Source: Paracentrotus lividus (taxonomy: Eukaryota; Echinodermata; Echinoidea; Camarodonta; Echinidae). From it: DNA of 64,000 bases. The stretch spans positions 359,472-423,471 of the forward strand of contig CALNVZ010000218.1 of assembly GCA_940671915.1 (NCBI GenBank), in the 5' to 3' direction. The position numbers and the translations under genes were made by a program. This document shows, piece by piece, positions 11,097 through 22,530 of the stretch (positions are counted from its first letter, which is position 1; each line of letters opens with the position of its first letter). Below the pieces are notes generated by a model, which saw nothing but the letters and a program-made list of their open reading frames with translations, was not told where the DNA came from and did not search any database.

Positions 11097-11389
11097 CAGG
11101 GTTCCCAAAGTCATGGAAAATCCTGGAAAATCCGGGGATAAATTTGTGGTTATGGAAAGTCAGGGGAAAAGTCAGGGAATTTGGAAAATTTGTGAAGAGT
11201 CATGGAAAAGTCATGGAATTCTGTTTTCAAATTTCTGTGGGAACCCTGGGATATGGCTGTGAGGGGAGCTGGAGGCCATCATAACGTGTCTGATTTTGGA
11301 AACCGTGCAAGAAAGGAAGTCATGTAAAGCACCAATTTAGTCATGGAAAAGTCATGGAATTTTGATTTCAAATTTTTGTGGGAACCCTG
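11097..11389. mobile_element. AGGGTTCCCA-ended non-autonomous DNA transposon with internal terminal copy
   Basis: The left end is CAGGGTTCCCA (11097-11107) and the right end TGTGGGAACCCTG (11377-11389), forming a terminal inverted repeat. A second copy of the right end, TGTGGGAACCCTG, lies inside at 11236-11248 after the same GTCATGGAAAAGTCATGGAA block that precedes the outer one, so the right end has been duplicated. The six bases AATTAT occur immediately before 11097 and immediately after 11389, as a target duplication would. Internal sequence is a diverged tandem of GTCATGGAAAA / GTCAGGGAA units. Ends of this kind are common in metazoan hAT-like MITEs, but a hAT duplication is normally 8 bp, so the superfamily is uncertain. 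Confidence 0.7.
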
Positions 11390-12187
11390 AATTATGACAG
11401 TGAAGCATTGTGATCATTTTCCCCTTTCTTTTAAAGAGTGCATGCTGTGGGTTTGAAATTAATTATAAATTGTACAGCTATATTCAGTACCCATATACAT
11501 CGGAAGGAGAATTGTGAAACTACATTATTCAATATTAAGGTACGGTTTAGTAGTTATAAGCCGGAGTTTAATGTACTGCTTTATTACAGAAAGAATATTT
11601 GAATGGAATAACAATCATACCTCTTATGACAGAAACTTAAATTGCAAAATAAATAAAATTAATGCATTCCTCGTGAAAAAGAAATGTTATCAAAGGGATT
11701 TAGAGGTTCTTCAGCTTTTAGAAAATCAATTGTATGTAAAATTAAGATATTTAAAAACTCTAAAGTCGTATTTAAAATCGAGATGCATTATTCAAATTAA
11801 AAGATATTACCTTTATTCCACAGCTAAGCGTTAAGCCCCTCACAAGGTTTACATCCTTATTTGTATTCTAATTAAACCAGATATAATTCGGCAACGGTAG
11901 AAGGAGACAGGACATGAAAACCATATCCTCCTTAATCAGTGGTATCTCGAAAGACAATCGTTAAGTGTTCTCATTTTCCTCGCATATATTATACTAGTGA
12001 GAGACAGAGAAGTACCATTTATCAATATCCCTTGCAATTATTATGAAATGTAATCATGTATATCGATGAGTTCTGAGAAAAACTGCATCATCCTTTGAAT
12101 TTTCATTCAATGTCTTTTTAAAAGTTGAGTGAATCAGTATAATCATTATAATTATTATAATCGCGACTATTTATGCTATTATTCTCA
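11390..12187. other. Intergenic; an unremarkable 106-codon frame only
   Basis: A plus-strand frame at 11514-11834 opens with GTG and encodes a lysine- and tyrosine-rich product with no motif. AT-rich codon usage and the absence of any splice or family signal make it a chance frame. Nothing else is seen. Confidence 0.45.
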
Positions 12188-12877
12188 TAACCAGAAACAT
12201 TATTTCACTGTAAGACCAATATCAATAATGACCTCTGAACCGCGTGGGAATGACGCTCAAATTGTTCTCTGTATTTCATTTGTTTCTGTTCGATGATTTC
12301 CTTAATTAGTTAATCATGTCTATTATCGGGTATTACATCATTTCATCACAATTATGCATCACATAAATATGATCATGGAGATACTTTTCGACAAACTCCT
12401 TTGTGATTTATTATGTCATCATCTCTCGGTCTCTTGCTTTGTGGTTTCATCGTGGTAAACGGCAGGAAACCATCACCGCAACAATCCAGTTATGAATCTT
12501 AAAGTGTTTGATATTCTGCAATGTTATTAATCTTCTTTAATATGTCATTATATTAACCATTTCATTACTAGATAAGACCATTCTTAATTGATATTCTCAC
12601 TCTGAACCGAATAGGAACAGCGCTCAAAATGTTTTATTTTGTCATTTCCTTGAATACTAATGTCTATTATTGGGGTATTACATCATTTCATCACAATTTA
12701 TATGCATCACATAATTATGAACATGGAGATACTTTTAGGCAAACTTAGAAAGCGACTTATTATGTCGTCATCATCTCTCACACTCTCGCTCTGTCCTTTC
12801 ATTTTGGTAAGGCCTTATGAACGGCTGGAAACCATCATCGAAGCTATCATAAGGTTATGAATCTGAAAGTGTTTGTC
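12188..12877. repeat. Diverged tandem duplication of a ~365 bp unit
   Basis: Unit 1 is about 12188-12510 and unit 2 about 12554-12877. Shared landmarks in the same order: CTCTGAACCG, GCGCTCAAA or ACGCTCAAA, ATGTCTATTAT.GGGTATTAC, ATCATTTCATCACAATT, ATGCATCACATAA, CATGGAGATACTTTT, TTATTATGTC, GGAAACCATCA, and GTTATGAATCT.AAAGTGTTTG. Units differ by substitutions and small indels, so the duplication is old, unlike the indel-only pairs at 29-37 kb. Not coding. Confidence 0.75.
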
Positions 12878-12963
12878 TAAGAGAAACAAACTCTCATAAC
12901 TCTAATGGCTTTTAGAGCTGCATCATCTCATCGGTCTGGTACCGCCTTAAACGCATCATCTTG

Positions 12964-13250
12964 TCGATGTTGGGGGAGGGGTGTGGATCGAGCATTACCC
13001 CTCCTCCCTCCCTGTCCCTGTAAATTTGAGGGGCACATTATCCCCTGTCCCATTCATAAAGCTGGTTAGAAATGGGGATGGGGTCTGGGGAGTTACCCCT
13101 GTTTATAACTCCAGCTGGTTTAAGATGGCGAGGAGGTCTGAGGGGAATTACCCCTTGTATCATTAATGTATGAGATGGTGATGGTTCTGGGCGTTACCCC
13201 CTGTGTCATTACTGTAGGAGATGGGGGGGGGGGGTCTGGGGCGCTATTTC
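12964..13250. repeat. Decayed G-rich minisatellite, period about 60-65 bp
   Basis: Four to five degenerate units of the form GAGATGGGGATGGGGTCTGG then GG.GTTACCCCCTGTGTCATT then A.TGTAG. The last two units (about 13100-13240) are the clearest, and a G run of 13 sits at 13223-13235. Strand asymmetry is strong (G-rich on plus, with TTACCCC breaks), which may allow G-quadruplex formation. No coding signal. Confidence 0.65.
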
Positions 13251-14632
13251 GTTAATCACAACATCCACGGAGTAGGCATTTGCATCATGTTTGGCCATCA
13301 GTCATTAGGCAACAAAGTTCGTGAAAACTTTGAAGCAATCAAACTACACGGCCAACAAATAATGGAAATCAGCATTAATCTATATTCCGATCCCTATTAA
13401 CCCTGAATTTCTATTTATTTTTTTAGCGGTGGGGGTTTTGCAGTAGGATGGATCTCCATTTAAAAAGTTTAATAGTGAGAAACTTTGTAATTCCAAAAAA
13501 AAAATATGTCGTGCAAAACCATCCCTCCTCCTTTCCACTCTTAAAATAGAATCCCACTGAGACACCATTAGTACCCACAGACTGAGTCGAGAATAAACGA
13601 GCCACGAATAGCTTGTTTATCATCACACTATGGCTATCTTTATAAGATATGAAAACATCCAGATTTATTGGACAAAAGCCACGTTTTGTTTTCGACACTT
13701 CATTCTAAGTATATTATGTCTGCCCGTTTTTCTCCCCTGCATATAATGATCTTCAATATTCCTATAAGTCTATTTCTTTCTCACTTTAATCTTTACAACG
13801 CCGTTAGGACAACATTTTAGATATTGTACGGATTGAAAGGCAGACGAAGAAAAATAGAATTTAAGATATTGGCTTCCTATGCTGGCATATAATTATGACG
13901 AACTAAATGTAGATCTATTCAAATAAGTGTTTTAAAGTTTATCATGTTTTAAGATTAGTTAGAGTTGATCTATTTTCAACAACAACCAAAATAAATCTGG
14001 CATTTGATTTTTTGTTTTTAAAAATATATTTTCGTCATATCACTCTCAGTCTTCAATCTTTCTCAGTGATATTACTGTGAGAATTATCTCTAAGAAAGCT
14101 TGACCACTATAACGAGCTTAAAAAACTGTCCTGCATGACCATATTGCTTCTGCATAGGCCTACTGTAACAAAATATTATTGTATTTATTATTATTTTATT
14201 TTTTTTAGAACTATTATTTTGCCTGTGGTGTAAGACAGATTCATGTGCACAAAGGATGGACAGCATCGTTTATTGACCAAGTGGATGCGGTTTTTGATCA
14301 ACAGAATAAAAACCAGTTTAACAGCTTAATGCATTCCTCATTTCTACATTTGATACAAAATCAGGAGTGTTTGTGGTATCATATCGCGTATCTTATTTCT
14401 AATTATTGAGAAAAATTATTGCTTACACTTTTTGAGAAAGTCAATGGCCTATCTATAATGTCCTTTACGAATGGGGCTCAGCATATTTATTTATTTTTTT
14501 AATTATTTCGTCTTCTTTAAACAGGGTAGCTCCATCAGTATTCAAGCACTGTTTTACAAGGAGGCCCTGTGTATATTCAAATACAAACATAAGAAACATA
14601 TTTACAAAATAGTTACAAAACTAGTATAGAAT
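13251..14632. other. Intergenic AT-rich DNA, no gene seen
   Basis: A 91-codon minus-strand frame at 13423-13698 has no motif and overlaps an A/T-rich stretch. Between 14480 and 14580 an element-like sentence (CAGGGTAGCTCCATCAGTAT ... TTTTACAAGGAGGCCCTG) with CAGGG/CCCTG ends about 60 bp apart could be a tiny foldback, but it is too short to call. Confidence 0.45.
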
Positions 14633-14932
14633 ACGTTTATTATTGTTTGACAATAACAAGAATAAAGACAATTATGAGAGAGTACAATTAACTAGGTCAG
14701 TCGAGTTGTTTACAAATTTGCCGGCTAATTAAAGGGTCGCGTAATATACATAAATATGTCAAACGCGCCATGTCGGTAAATATCACAGAAACGCGGGGTC
14801 TTTTGTACATTCCTCGAGATAGAGTGTGAAATACTTTCCCACGCGTAAACATGAAACTTGCAATTGTGGAAGCTATTGTATGAAATAAAATCATTCTTAT
14901 CATTTACTCCGTTCGAGAAGCAATGTTTTTTG
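14633..14932. repeat. Repeat Y, copy 1
   Basis: About 300 bp shared in direct orientation with 19099-19400. Landmarks: TTGACAATAACA.AA, TTAACTAGGTCAGT or TTACTAGGTCAGT, GTTGTTTACAAATT, TTAAAGGGTCGC, TAATATACATAA, CATGAAACTTGCAATTGTG and TATTGTATGAAATAAAATC, ending CCGTTCGAGAAGCAATGTTT. Differences between copies are dominated by 1-3 base insertions and deletions, as expected from noisy sequence as well as from decay. No coding. Confidence 0.75.
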
Positions 14933-17900
14933 TCCTCGGGCAGCCTGCAGTGGATATAATGTTTGGATTAATTTCTGCTTTGGGGGATATCTGACCGCTA
15001 ATTTGTATATTCTGTCTAAATTCCATCCTATCTATATCTGGATATTGTATTTTACTCCACACTGCGGCTGACAGACGATTAATATCTTCATGAGTTTAGT
15101 TTTGCTGTCTATCGTCAAGTGGTTATACCCGGTGAAATATTAGTCTTGGAAGATTTTAGTGCACATAATCACTGATTTGGATGGGAGATGTGAGTAGCGG
15201 CTGTGGTAGACCGGGAAATTGAAGGCTATAAATGGCCGGTGTCGTTGGACCGCTGGCAGAGAGTGGCAAGATACGGGAGCAGGGGATGGAAATGGACGAG
15301 GAAGCTCAGGCCCGAGAGGCGACAGCATAGAAGAGGGAAACCACTAGCATAAACCCCCAGCCCCAAGCAATGCGGGCAAGGGAAGGAGCGGAGTTGCATA
15401 ATCTAGGCCAGAGCATATGCACCCTAGGACAAGCAAATGCGACTATCCATGGGATCATGTCTGCATAATTACGACAGGTGAGGTTGCACGATTCCGTAAC
15501 ATTGATTGATATAGAGGGTCTAGACCCTCTGAAGAAATTATTGGTTGTTACAGACTATAACCTGTAAAACTGAAATGAATAAAAAATGGAAAATAGCCAT
15601 GTCTAGATAAAAGACAGTATTTGGGGCATACCATGGATGCATGTTGAGGGGCAAATGCCTAACTTGAGATGTAAATGGACGAGATAGGCCCTATATGATC
15701 ATTGCTTAATTATATGAGGCAGGTTTGGCCAGTGTATGCCTGCCGGTTCGGTCGGGACCTAAAGAATTGCGAACGGTGAATAAATTCCCGACGTGGAACC
15801 AATTGAAATGCAAGGATATTGTACGATTGATCAATACGTAGGCTTAGAGGCTAATTTTGCTCCTGATTTATATGATGGCAAGATTGAGGTTGAATGAAAG
15901 AAGCGGTGAGGTGTTGTATCACAAAATTGGCAATCCGCAGTAATATTTTGAATGTGTGCTATACTTAAACCTTTTTTCTATATTGCTGATGGATGGAAAT
16001 GAAAACAAGCAATAATCGTTACCATGGTTACACTTGAAGAAATCCGTAGATTGTTGCAGAATATGTTCTGTTATATGAAATATTTAACGAATACGTTAAC
16101 TGAAGAGAGAATTGTGGTATCTTTGATTCATTTGTTTTCTGTAGTGGAGCTACACCCATTAGTGTTAATTGCACGTATATTGCATAAAGCAATCTATGCT
16201 CATGATTGGTTTTGGGGAGGCTCAACAGATATGCTGATTAATGAGCACATTTCAATTACACGTAGGTAAAGAATGCCGGTGTGAAAATTTAAAGTTGCAT
16301 AATAACCTCGAAATGATGATGAACAAATTGAAATCATGAAACGATAGTAAAAGATAACTCATGACAATGTGGTTGTATGTTAATATGAGTAATATATATC
16401 TGGAACAAGTTACTTCTCGTAGTTCTCGTCCTTTTTGTTGCAGGGACCGGGATGCGGGATAATAGACCTGGGTCTTGGCGGATAGCTCACCCTTGGGCCG
16501 GATGCAGGGTTACCTACTAAGTTTGAGAGCGAAGTTGCAGAAGCATTCCGGTTCACCATTGAACGAACCCTCCTGTTTCCATTGACATTTGCTGGTCACA
16601 ATGATGATAATACAACCCGTGTCAACCGGCATCCGCCATTACTTGTTATATCACTTAGGAGTGAGAATAAGTCGATGGATATTCATCCACGTTTTGTGAT
16701 GCGACCATATGTTGATCGATTTTTCCCCATTCCGTTTACTGTTTGCATTGTTGAACCTATAATTGGAGTGATTCGAGTTAGTGATGCTGATTAATTATTG
16801 TGCATGGAGAATATACAGATAGTTGGAAAGAAAGGAATCAGTATATTGAATGGCATGATGGAATGGAATGACATAGGCCTATTATTTCATTTCCACTTAT
16901 ATTATCTGATGATCCTTTTGACAGTGCTGGATACGTCTCAGATAATGTCGACAGGCCTGGAATTGATCTTGTCACAGACAGAAGCAGTAGGAAGAGAAAT
17001 GTGATCTACTGTCAGGACGATATGTTGATAAGATATATATATCTATGATAATTAAACTGTTTATATGCTTCATTTGGTAAGCTAATGTATAAGCTGTTGA
17101 AGTAAAACGTATGGATTATGAAGAGTATTGACTAGAAATACCAATGCGGGGAAATCTCGAGTATTATATGGCAGCAGATTGGCTTAAAATAGCAGATAGG
17201 CACCGGTATATAGCCAAAATGGAAACATAGATGTAGATTCCCCCATCGGGTTATCGATTTGTTTGCTATGCAAGGGCAGGGAGGCGACGCCCCGTTCCAG
17301 CACCCCTTGGCTTGTCCCCCACGTTTCCTCCAAATTCTGGGGGTTTTTCGTGGCCCGTTCCGTAATTAGTGTCATCTATTACTACACCTTGACAGGGTTG
17401 GGCGCCTTGGCATATTTTAAGGGGTTTATTGATAATGGGAACCCCATAGTTTTTAGGCCGAATATTAAGGAAAGAAGGCACGCCTTTTGGTAATTGTTCT
17501 ATTGTGATATTGACTTGAATGCTAATGAACAGAGAAAGGGGAGTTATTTACTAGTATCGACGGGAATTGATTATTTATGGATACTATTGGTTTGGCTGAG
17601 TGGACACAGGTGCTTTGTTTTTTATATATATTACTGATTTCAAGCCAGAAATATGTGGTATTTGCACGGACCTAATCAAAATATGACATATTCATAAACG
17701 GTAGCAGATAGTGGGTTATTTGTTATAGGTTCCTATCTGCTTGTCGCAAACTCAAAGATATAAAGTTCACGGAATGTGATATATGGCCCCAAATAATGTT
17801 AGTGTTTTGTTGGGGCTCGAGATTATAGGATATGCGAAAATTGGTTTCGTGCTTCGGGTTGATCATGACTGGTTGGTATTTTCGGAATTTGGAAGCCAAA

Positions 17901-18488
17901 TATATGTGTATTATCGGGTTTGCGTTATATTATTGGTTGTTGCTTGGTTTATGTGGACTTGATGGTTGGTTGGCCTTGATTATGCAATTTGATAGGTTTA
18001 GTTGGGCTCTTGCTTAATCGACTTGGTTAGGTTGGTTGGGCTTACATTGAGCATGCAGATGCATCGTCTGGTTTGGTTCGGAACTTGTAAGTTGAAATGA
18101 TGGAATAGCAAGAGCTATCCATCTTTAGAGTTGCTTGCAAAGCACCACCTCGAAAAACACTGGCTTTAAACGTTTTTATGAGAAATGGATGAGGAAATGA
18201 ATTTGTAGATTACCATATGAGTAAAAAGAAAATGGAGAGGTGATATGTTAGTAATTATGATATATAGACACTGGAAGCTTTAAATGGTCCTTGTCGAATT
18301 GAATTATTCATTTATATAGTGAGCAAGACAACACCAGATCAAATGATTGATGTGCCTGGATTTATTTAAAACTTGATGGGGCATGTTCGTTGGCAGTGAG
18401 GATATGTGTGGCAGCCGCAAAGGCAAGGCAAAAAAAAAAAGATGTTTTTATGGGGATTTGCGGATTATTTCTTTTACTTCTGGCTCAA
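14933..18488. other. Interior of tandem unit 1, no supported gene
   Basis: Sequence of mixed composition. Purine-rich non-coding text occurs at 15200-15480. Frames of 60-81 codons occur at 16024-16269, 16582-16794 and 17263-17493 (the last open on both strands), but none shows a recognisable family or clean splice sites. The stretch 17860-18060 carries GGTTGGTATT, GGTTGGTTGG and GTTGGTTGGGCTTA, a short version of the satellite seen at 19.86-21.83 kb. If a gene fragment exists here it is obscured by indels. Confidence 0.4.
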
Positions 18489-19099
18489 GGTATTGATACT
18501 CATTTCCCAAATGCCTTCACAGGGAAAAATGCCAAGAGGCCGGCCATGAATGTGACGGTGGGGACAGGCTAGTGAATTGCCAGATCTTGTTGTATACTGG
18601 AACCAATGAGCCCAGGAGAACTGAGTGCATACTGGGTGGAGCACCGATCCCCACAGCTTGGCCCTCTACATCTATGGGACCTTTAATGCTAGGAGGGCCC
18701 TGGACAGCGTGACCTTGTTCCTCTTTGGTTTTTTGTATTGGGCTGTTAACCGACTGAAACGCAGACTGTCGTCCCTCTAACGATTATAGTCCTCGTAACT
18801 TTGGAAAATGTTTTAAATATATTATAATATTGACAGTTGAAATTAAGTTCGGATTTGAAATGGGTAAATAATATTAGCATGTATTGATGACATTATTGTC
18901 CATTAATGATAATGTAATGATTACGCGAGACTTGCTATGACGTCTTACCTGCTACTTGTTCAGGCAAATGATAATTAAAGTTATTGATTAGATTAGTGTC
19001 ATGTTCGAAGTCACTTGAAATATTCTCGAACGCGAGAATCAAACGTAGATGAAAAAAAGCCAGCGCTTTATGAAATTGTAATGATCTTCTCATTAATAC
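18489..19099. repeat. Repeat X, copy 1
   Basis: About 600 bp shared in direct orientation with 21976-22530. Landmarks: CTCATTTCCCAAATGC, GACGGTGGGGACAGGCT, CATACTGGGTGGAGCACCG, CTTTAATGCTAG, CTCTAACGATTAT, GTGTCATGTTCGAA and ATTCTCGAACG.GAGAAT (a 10-bp inverted repeat), ending TATGAAATTGTAAT. Copy 1 has many extra single bases relative to copy 2 and is joined directly to repeat Y copy 2. Open frames on both strands of copy 2 (up to 87 codons) are not preserved here, so coding is unsupported. Confidence 0.78.
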
Positions 19100-19400
19100 G
19101 TTTTATTATTTGTATTGACAAATAACAAAAGAAAAAAGACAAATGTTAAGAGAGTACATATTACTAGGTCAGTGCGACGTTGTTTACAAATTGCCGGGGC
19201 TAAGTTAAAGGGTCGCCGTAATATACATAATATGGTGCATACGCGCCATGGTAAAGATCTAGCAACTGTGGGTCGTTGTTAATTCCTCGAAAGAGGTGAA
19301 ATGCTTTCCACCGCGGTAAGCATGAAACTTGCAATTGTGAAGCTATTGTATGAAATAAAATCATTCTTATCATGACTCCGTTCGAGAAGCAATGTTTTTT
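19099..19400. repeat. Repeat Y, copy 2
   Basis: Direct copy of 14633-14932, beginning in the TAATACGTTTTATTATT that also ends repeat X. Ends at the same AGAAGCAATGTTTTTT. Downstream sequence is unlike that after copy 1, so the two tandem units have different interiors. Confidence 0.75.
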
Positions 19401-19859
19401 CCCTGCCACCACGCCCTACCATTCCTCGACGATAGTGGAACTTTGTTTTGGCCACACTTCTAAGTCATTAAAGACTGGCATATGATTGCGAGGGGAGCGG
19501 GAAAGTTGTCAAAGAAAAATCATTATAAGCATGTTAGTGGGAGCGAGGGGCTTGATATTGGGATCGTTGATTTGGACGTGTATTGGGCGGATGGATTGGT
19601 TGGGTTGCTATTAGTTGGATGGTTTCGTATGGGCTCGTTACATGATATGTTGGCGGCTGAGTGTGGGCTTGTAATTACTTGGTCTGCTGGTTGTGGGCTG
19701 TTATTGACTTGGAGTGTGGGGCGTAAGATAGAAAGAGTGGATCTGTATGATCTGTCTTGATAATCTCACTTGTTGTTGGCTGGGCTTGATTATTGGGATG
19801 GATACCGGTTGGATTTAGGCTTTTAAGCAAAATGGATTAGTTTTTGAAGCTTCCTATAG
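19401..19859. other. Lead-in to satellite; G/T-rich, no gene
   Basis: GT-rich plus strand with scattered GGTTGGGTTG and GTTGGCTGGGCTTG words that are degenerate versions of the satellite motif. The 92-codon frame at 19482-19760 is a product of this biased composition (many W, G, L residues) and has no motif. Confidence 0.45.
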
Positions 19860-21830
19860 CATGGAATGAGTGGTTGGCATTGGTAATAAGACAAAGACTA
19901 TTGGACTTTAGTTCAAGACATATTTTTCTTACTAGTTTTTAACTGGTTGGAGTTCGGATTGTCGGTTATTCAATGTGTTAATTACAATTGATTGATTTAG
20001 AACATTGATATTGACATGGATAGTCATCGATTGGCTGAATTGTAAGGATGATTTTAAGACTTGCTTTCTGTCATGGTTGGTTGGTTGGGCTTGGTAAGGG
20101 ACAAACTGATGAGTGTTAATACATATTTTATACTTATTAGTTTGTTTAACTTAGTTTCACATTGGTAGTTTGTTATTGATCAATAACAATTGAATTGTAT
20201 TATTACATTGATTATTGACATTGGATAGATACGTTAGGCTTGATATAGTAAGGAGAAGGTATTAGAATTGCTATTGTCATAGGTTGGTTGGTCGGGCTTG
20301 TAAAAGCTGGACAGACTATTGGACTTGATATAAACATAATTTTATACTTATTATGTTTGTTAACTTGTTTTCGGATATTGGTCATTTCTTGTTAATAACA
20401 AATTGATTTATTTTAGACATATGTTTATTGACATGGATAGAAACGGTTGGGGCTTAGATATGGTTTAGAGGATGTGTCAGACTTGTAGTTTGTCTTGTGT
20501 GGGTTGGTGCTTTGAATGGACAAGAACTACATTGGACCTATGTACAAAACTATTTTATACTTAAGATTTGTTAAGTATGGTATTGGAATTCGTCGGTATT
20601 CTTGTTTATAACAATATATTGATTTTAACATTGATATTGCGAAATTCCTTCTTATATGCAACTCGCTAGATCGATTCCATGTAAATTCATCCCGTGGGAT
20701 AGTTGGTTGGGTTTGTAACTCTTAGGCTATGCGTAATATTCTACGAATGGCATATTGTCTATGTTGTCTGGTTGGACACCTTGGGATATATGAGAAAACA
20801 GAATATGTGGACTTGTTTTTAAACATTATTTTATACTATTCGAGTTGTTAACTTGTTTTAGATTGTCGGTATTACTATTACTTTATAAAAATTTAGTTGA
20901 TTTTAACTCGATATTGTCAAGGTAGTGGAATAGTTCATAATGTTAAAGGATGGTTTCTCGAACTGGCTATGTAATGGTTGGTGCGTTGGTTAGGGCATGG
21001 AATGTAAAGATGGACTTGTTTAAACATATTTTATACTTATTTAAGTTTATTAACTTGGGTTCATATGTCGTTTATTCTTGTTAATGATAATTGATTAATT
21101 TGTAACATTCATTATTGACATGGATAATGGGCTTGACATTTTATGGATGTTTTTTTCTAGGCTTACTATTGACTTGGATGGTTGGTTGGGTTCGGTAATG
21201 GTCAACATTATTGGGCTTGTTTGGTCACATTTATACTATTTAAGCTCGTTAACTTAATTTTAGATTGTCGTGTAATCTTGTTAATAATTATTCAAGTTGT
21301 TAACTTGTTTAAGATTGTCGGTTAATCTTGTCAATAACAATTGGTTGAATTTAACATCATGGGTTTGATACTGTTACGGATGGTTTTCTTGACTGGCTAT
21401 TGTCATGGTTGGTTGGTTGGGCTTGGTAATGGACAAGAATATTGGACTTGTTTAAACATACTTTATACTAATATAAGTTTGTTAACTTGGTTTCACATGT
21501 CGTTTATTCTTGTTAATGACAATTGATTAGTTTTTGACATTGATTATTGACATGGATATTGGGCTTGAGATTTTATGGATGTTTTTTAGGCTTGCTATTG
21601 ACTTGGATGGTTGGTTGGCTTCGATAATGGTGAAGATTATTGGGCTTGTTCGGTAACATTTATACTATTTAAGCTTTTAACTTAATTTTAGATTATCGTT
21701 TATTCTTGATAATGACAATTGATTGAGTTTTAACACTGATTATTGACACATGGATAATTGGCTGGGCTCTCTATTGACTTGGATGGTTGGTTGGGCTTGA
21801 TATATGGAGCACTGATTTTCACAATTATTA
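19860..21830. repeat. ~200 bp tandem satellite with GGTTGGTTGGG core, about ten units
   Basis: Each unit runs: CATGGTTGGTTGGTTGGGCT, then TGGTAATGGACAAGA.TATTGG, ACTTGTTTAAACATA, TTTTATACTTATTTAAGTTT, GTTAACTTGTTTTAGATTG, TCGGTTATTCTTGTTAATAA, CAATTGATTGATTTTAACAT, TGATTATTGACATGGATA, then a variable GGGCTTG...TTATGGATG segment. The TTTATACT landmark recurs near 20130, 20336, 20551, 20831, 21031, 21231, 21461 and 21656, mostly 195-215 bp apart; the longer gap near 20.6-20.8 kb holds an unrelated insertion or a damaged unit. Units are diverged and indel-rich. No coding. Confidence 0.8.
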
Positions 21831-21975
21831 CTTCTTGAAGTTCATTGATCTTAGATTTATTCATTGATTGACATATATCTTGTGAAGTAATCATTGATTC
21901 AGTTATTATTGTTCATGGTAATGAATTCTTTACAATTTGGAGGTTGTTAGGGGATTTTTCTTTTAACTCTGCCCA

Positions 21976-22530
21976 GGTATTATACTCATTTCCCAAATGC
22001 TCCAGGGGAAAAATGGCCAAGAGCGCCATGAATTGACGGTGGGGACAGGCTGTGATTGCCAGATTTCTTGTGTATATGGAACCAATAGCCAGGAAACTGG
22101 GGCATACTGGGTGGAGCACCGTCCCCGCAAGCATTGGCCCTCTACCATACCTTTAATGCTAGAGGCCCTGGACACGTGACCTGTGTCCTTGGGTTTTTTG
22201 TATTTGGCTTGTAACCACTGAAACACAGCCTGTCGCCCTCTAACGATTATAAATCACGTAACTTTGGAATGTTTTATATATATTTAATATTGAGTTGAAA
22301 TTAGTTCGGGTTTGAAATGGTAAAAATAATTACATGTATGATTACAATTATTGTCCATATATATAATTATATATTACCGAATTTGTATTACGCTCTTTGT
22401 TGGCAATGATATTAATATTTGATTAATTGGTGTCATGTTCGAAATCATGAAAAATTCTCGAACGGAGAATAAAAAAGATGAGAAAGGCAACGCTTGTATG
22501 AAATTGTAATTCTTCTTCATAATAATATTA
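21976..22530. repeat. Repeat X, copy 2
   Basis: Second copy of the block at 18489-19099, following the satellite but not followed by repeat Y. Minus-strand frames of 73 and 87 codons and a plus frame of 60 codons cross it. The minus frame contains S.WLLVPYTQEIWQSQPVP-like text without a known domain and is broken in copy 1. The copy is shorter than copy 1 mainly because it lacks single extra bases. Confidence 0.75.

Noticed and set aside
11514..11834. 106-codon frame, GTG start
   Set aside because: AT-rich, lysine/tyrosine-biased, no motif and no neighbour context; a chance frame.
17263..17493. Possible gene fragment open on both strands (76 and 71 codons)
   Set aside because: No family recognised, neither strand preferred, and the region seems indel-rich.
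14633..19400. Repeats Y (or X) as long terminal repeats of an LTR retrotransposon
   Set aside because: No TG...CA ends, primer-binding site, polypurine tract or gag/pol motifs between them, and X and Y interleave as tandem units instead.
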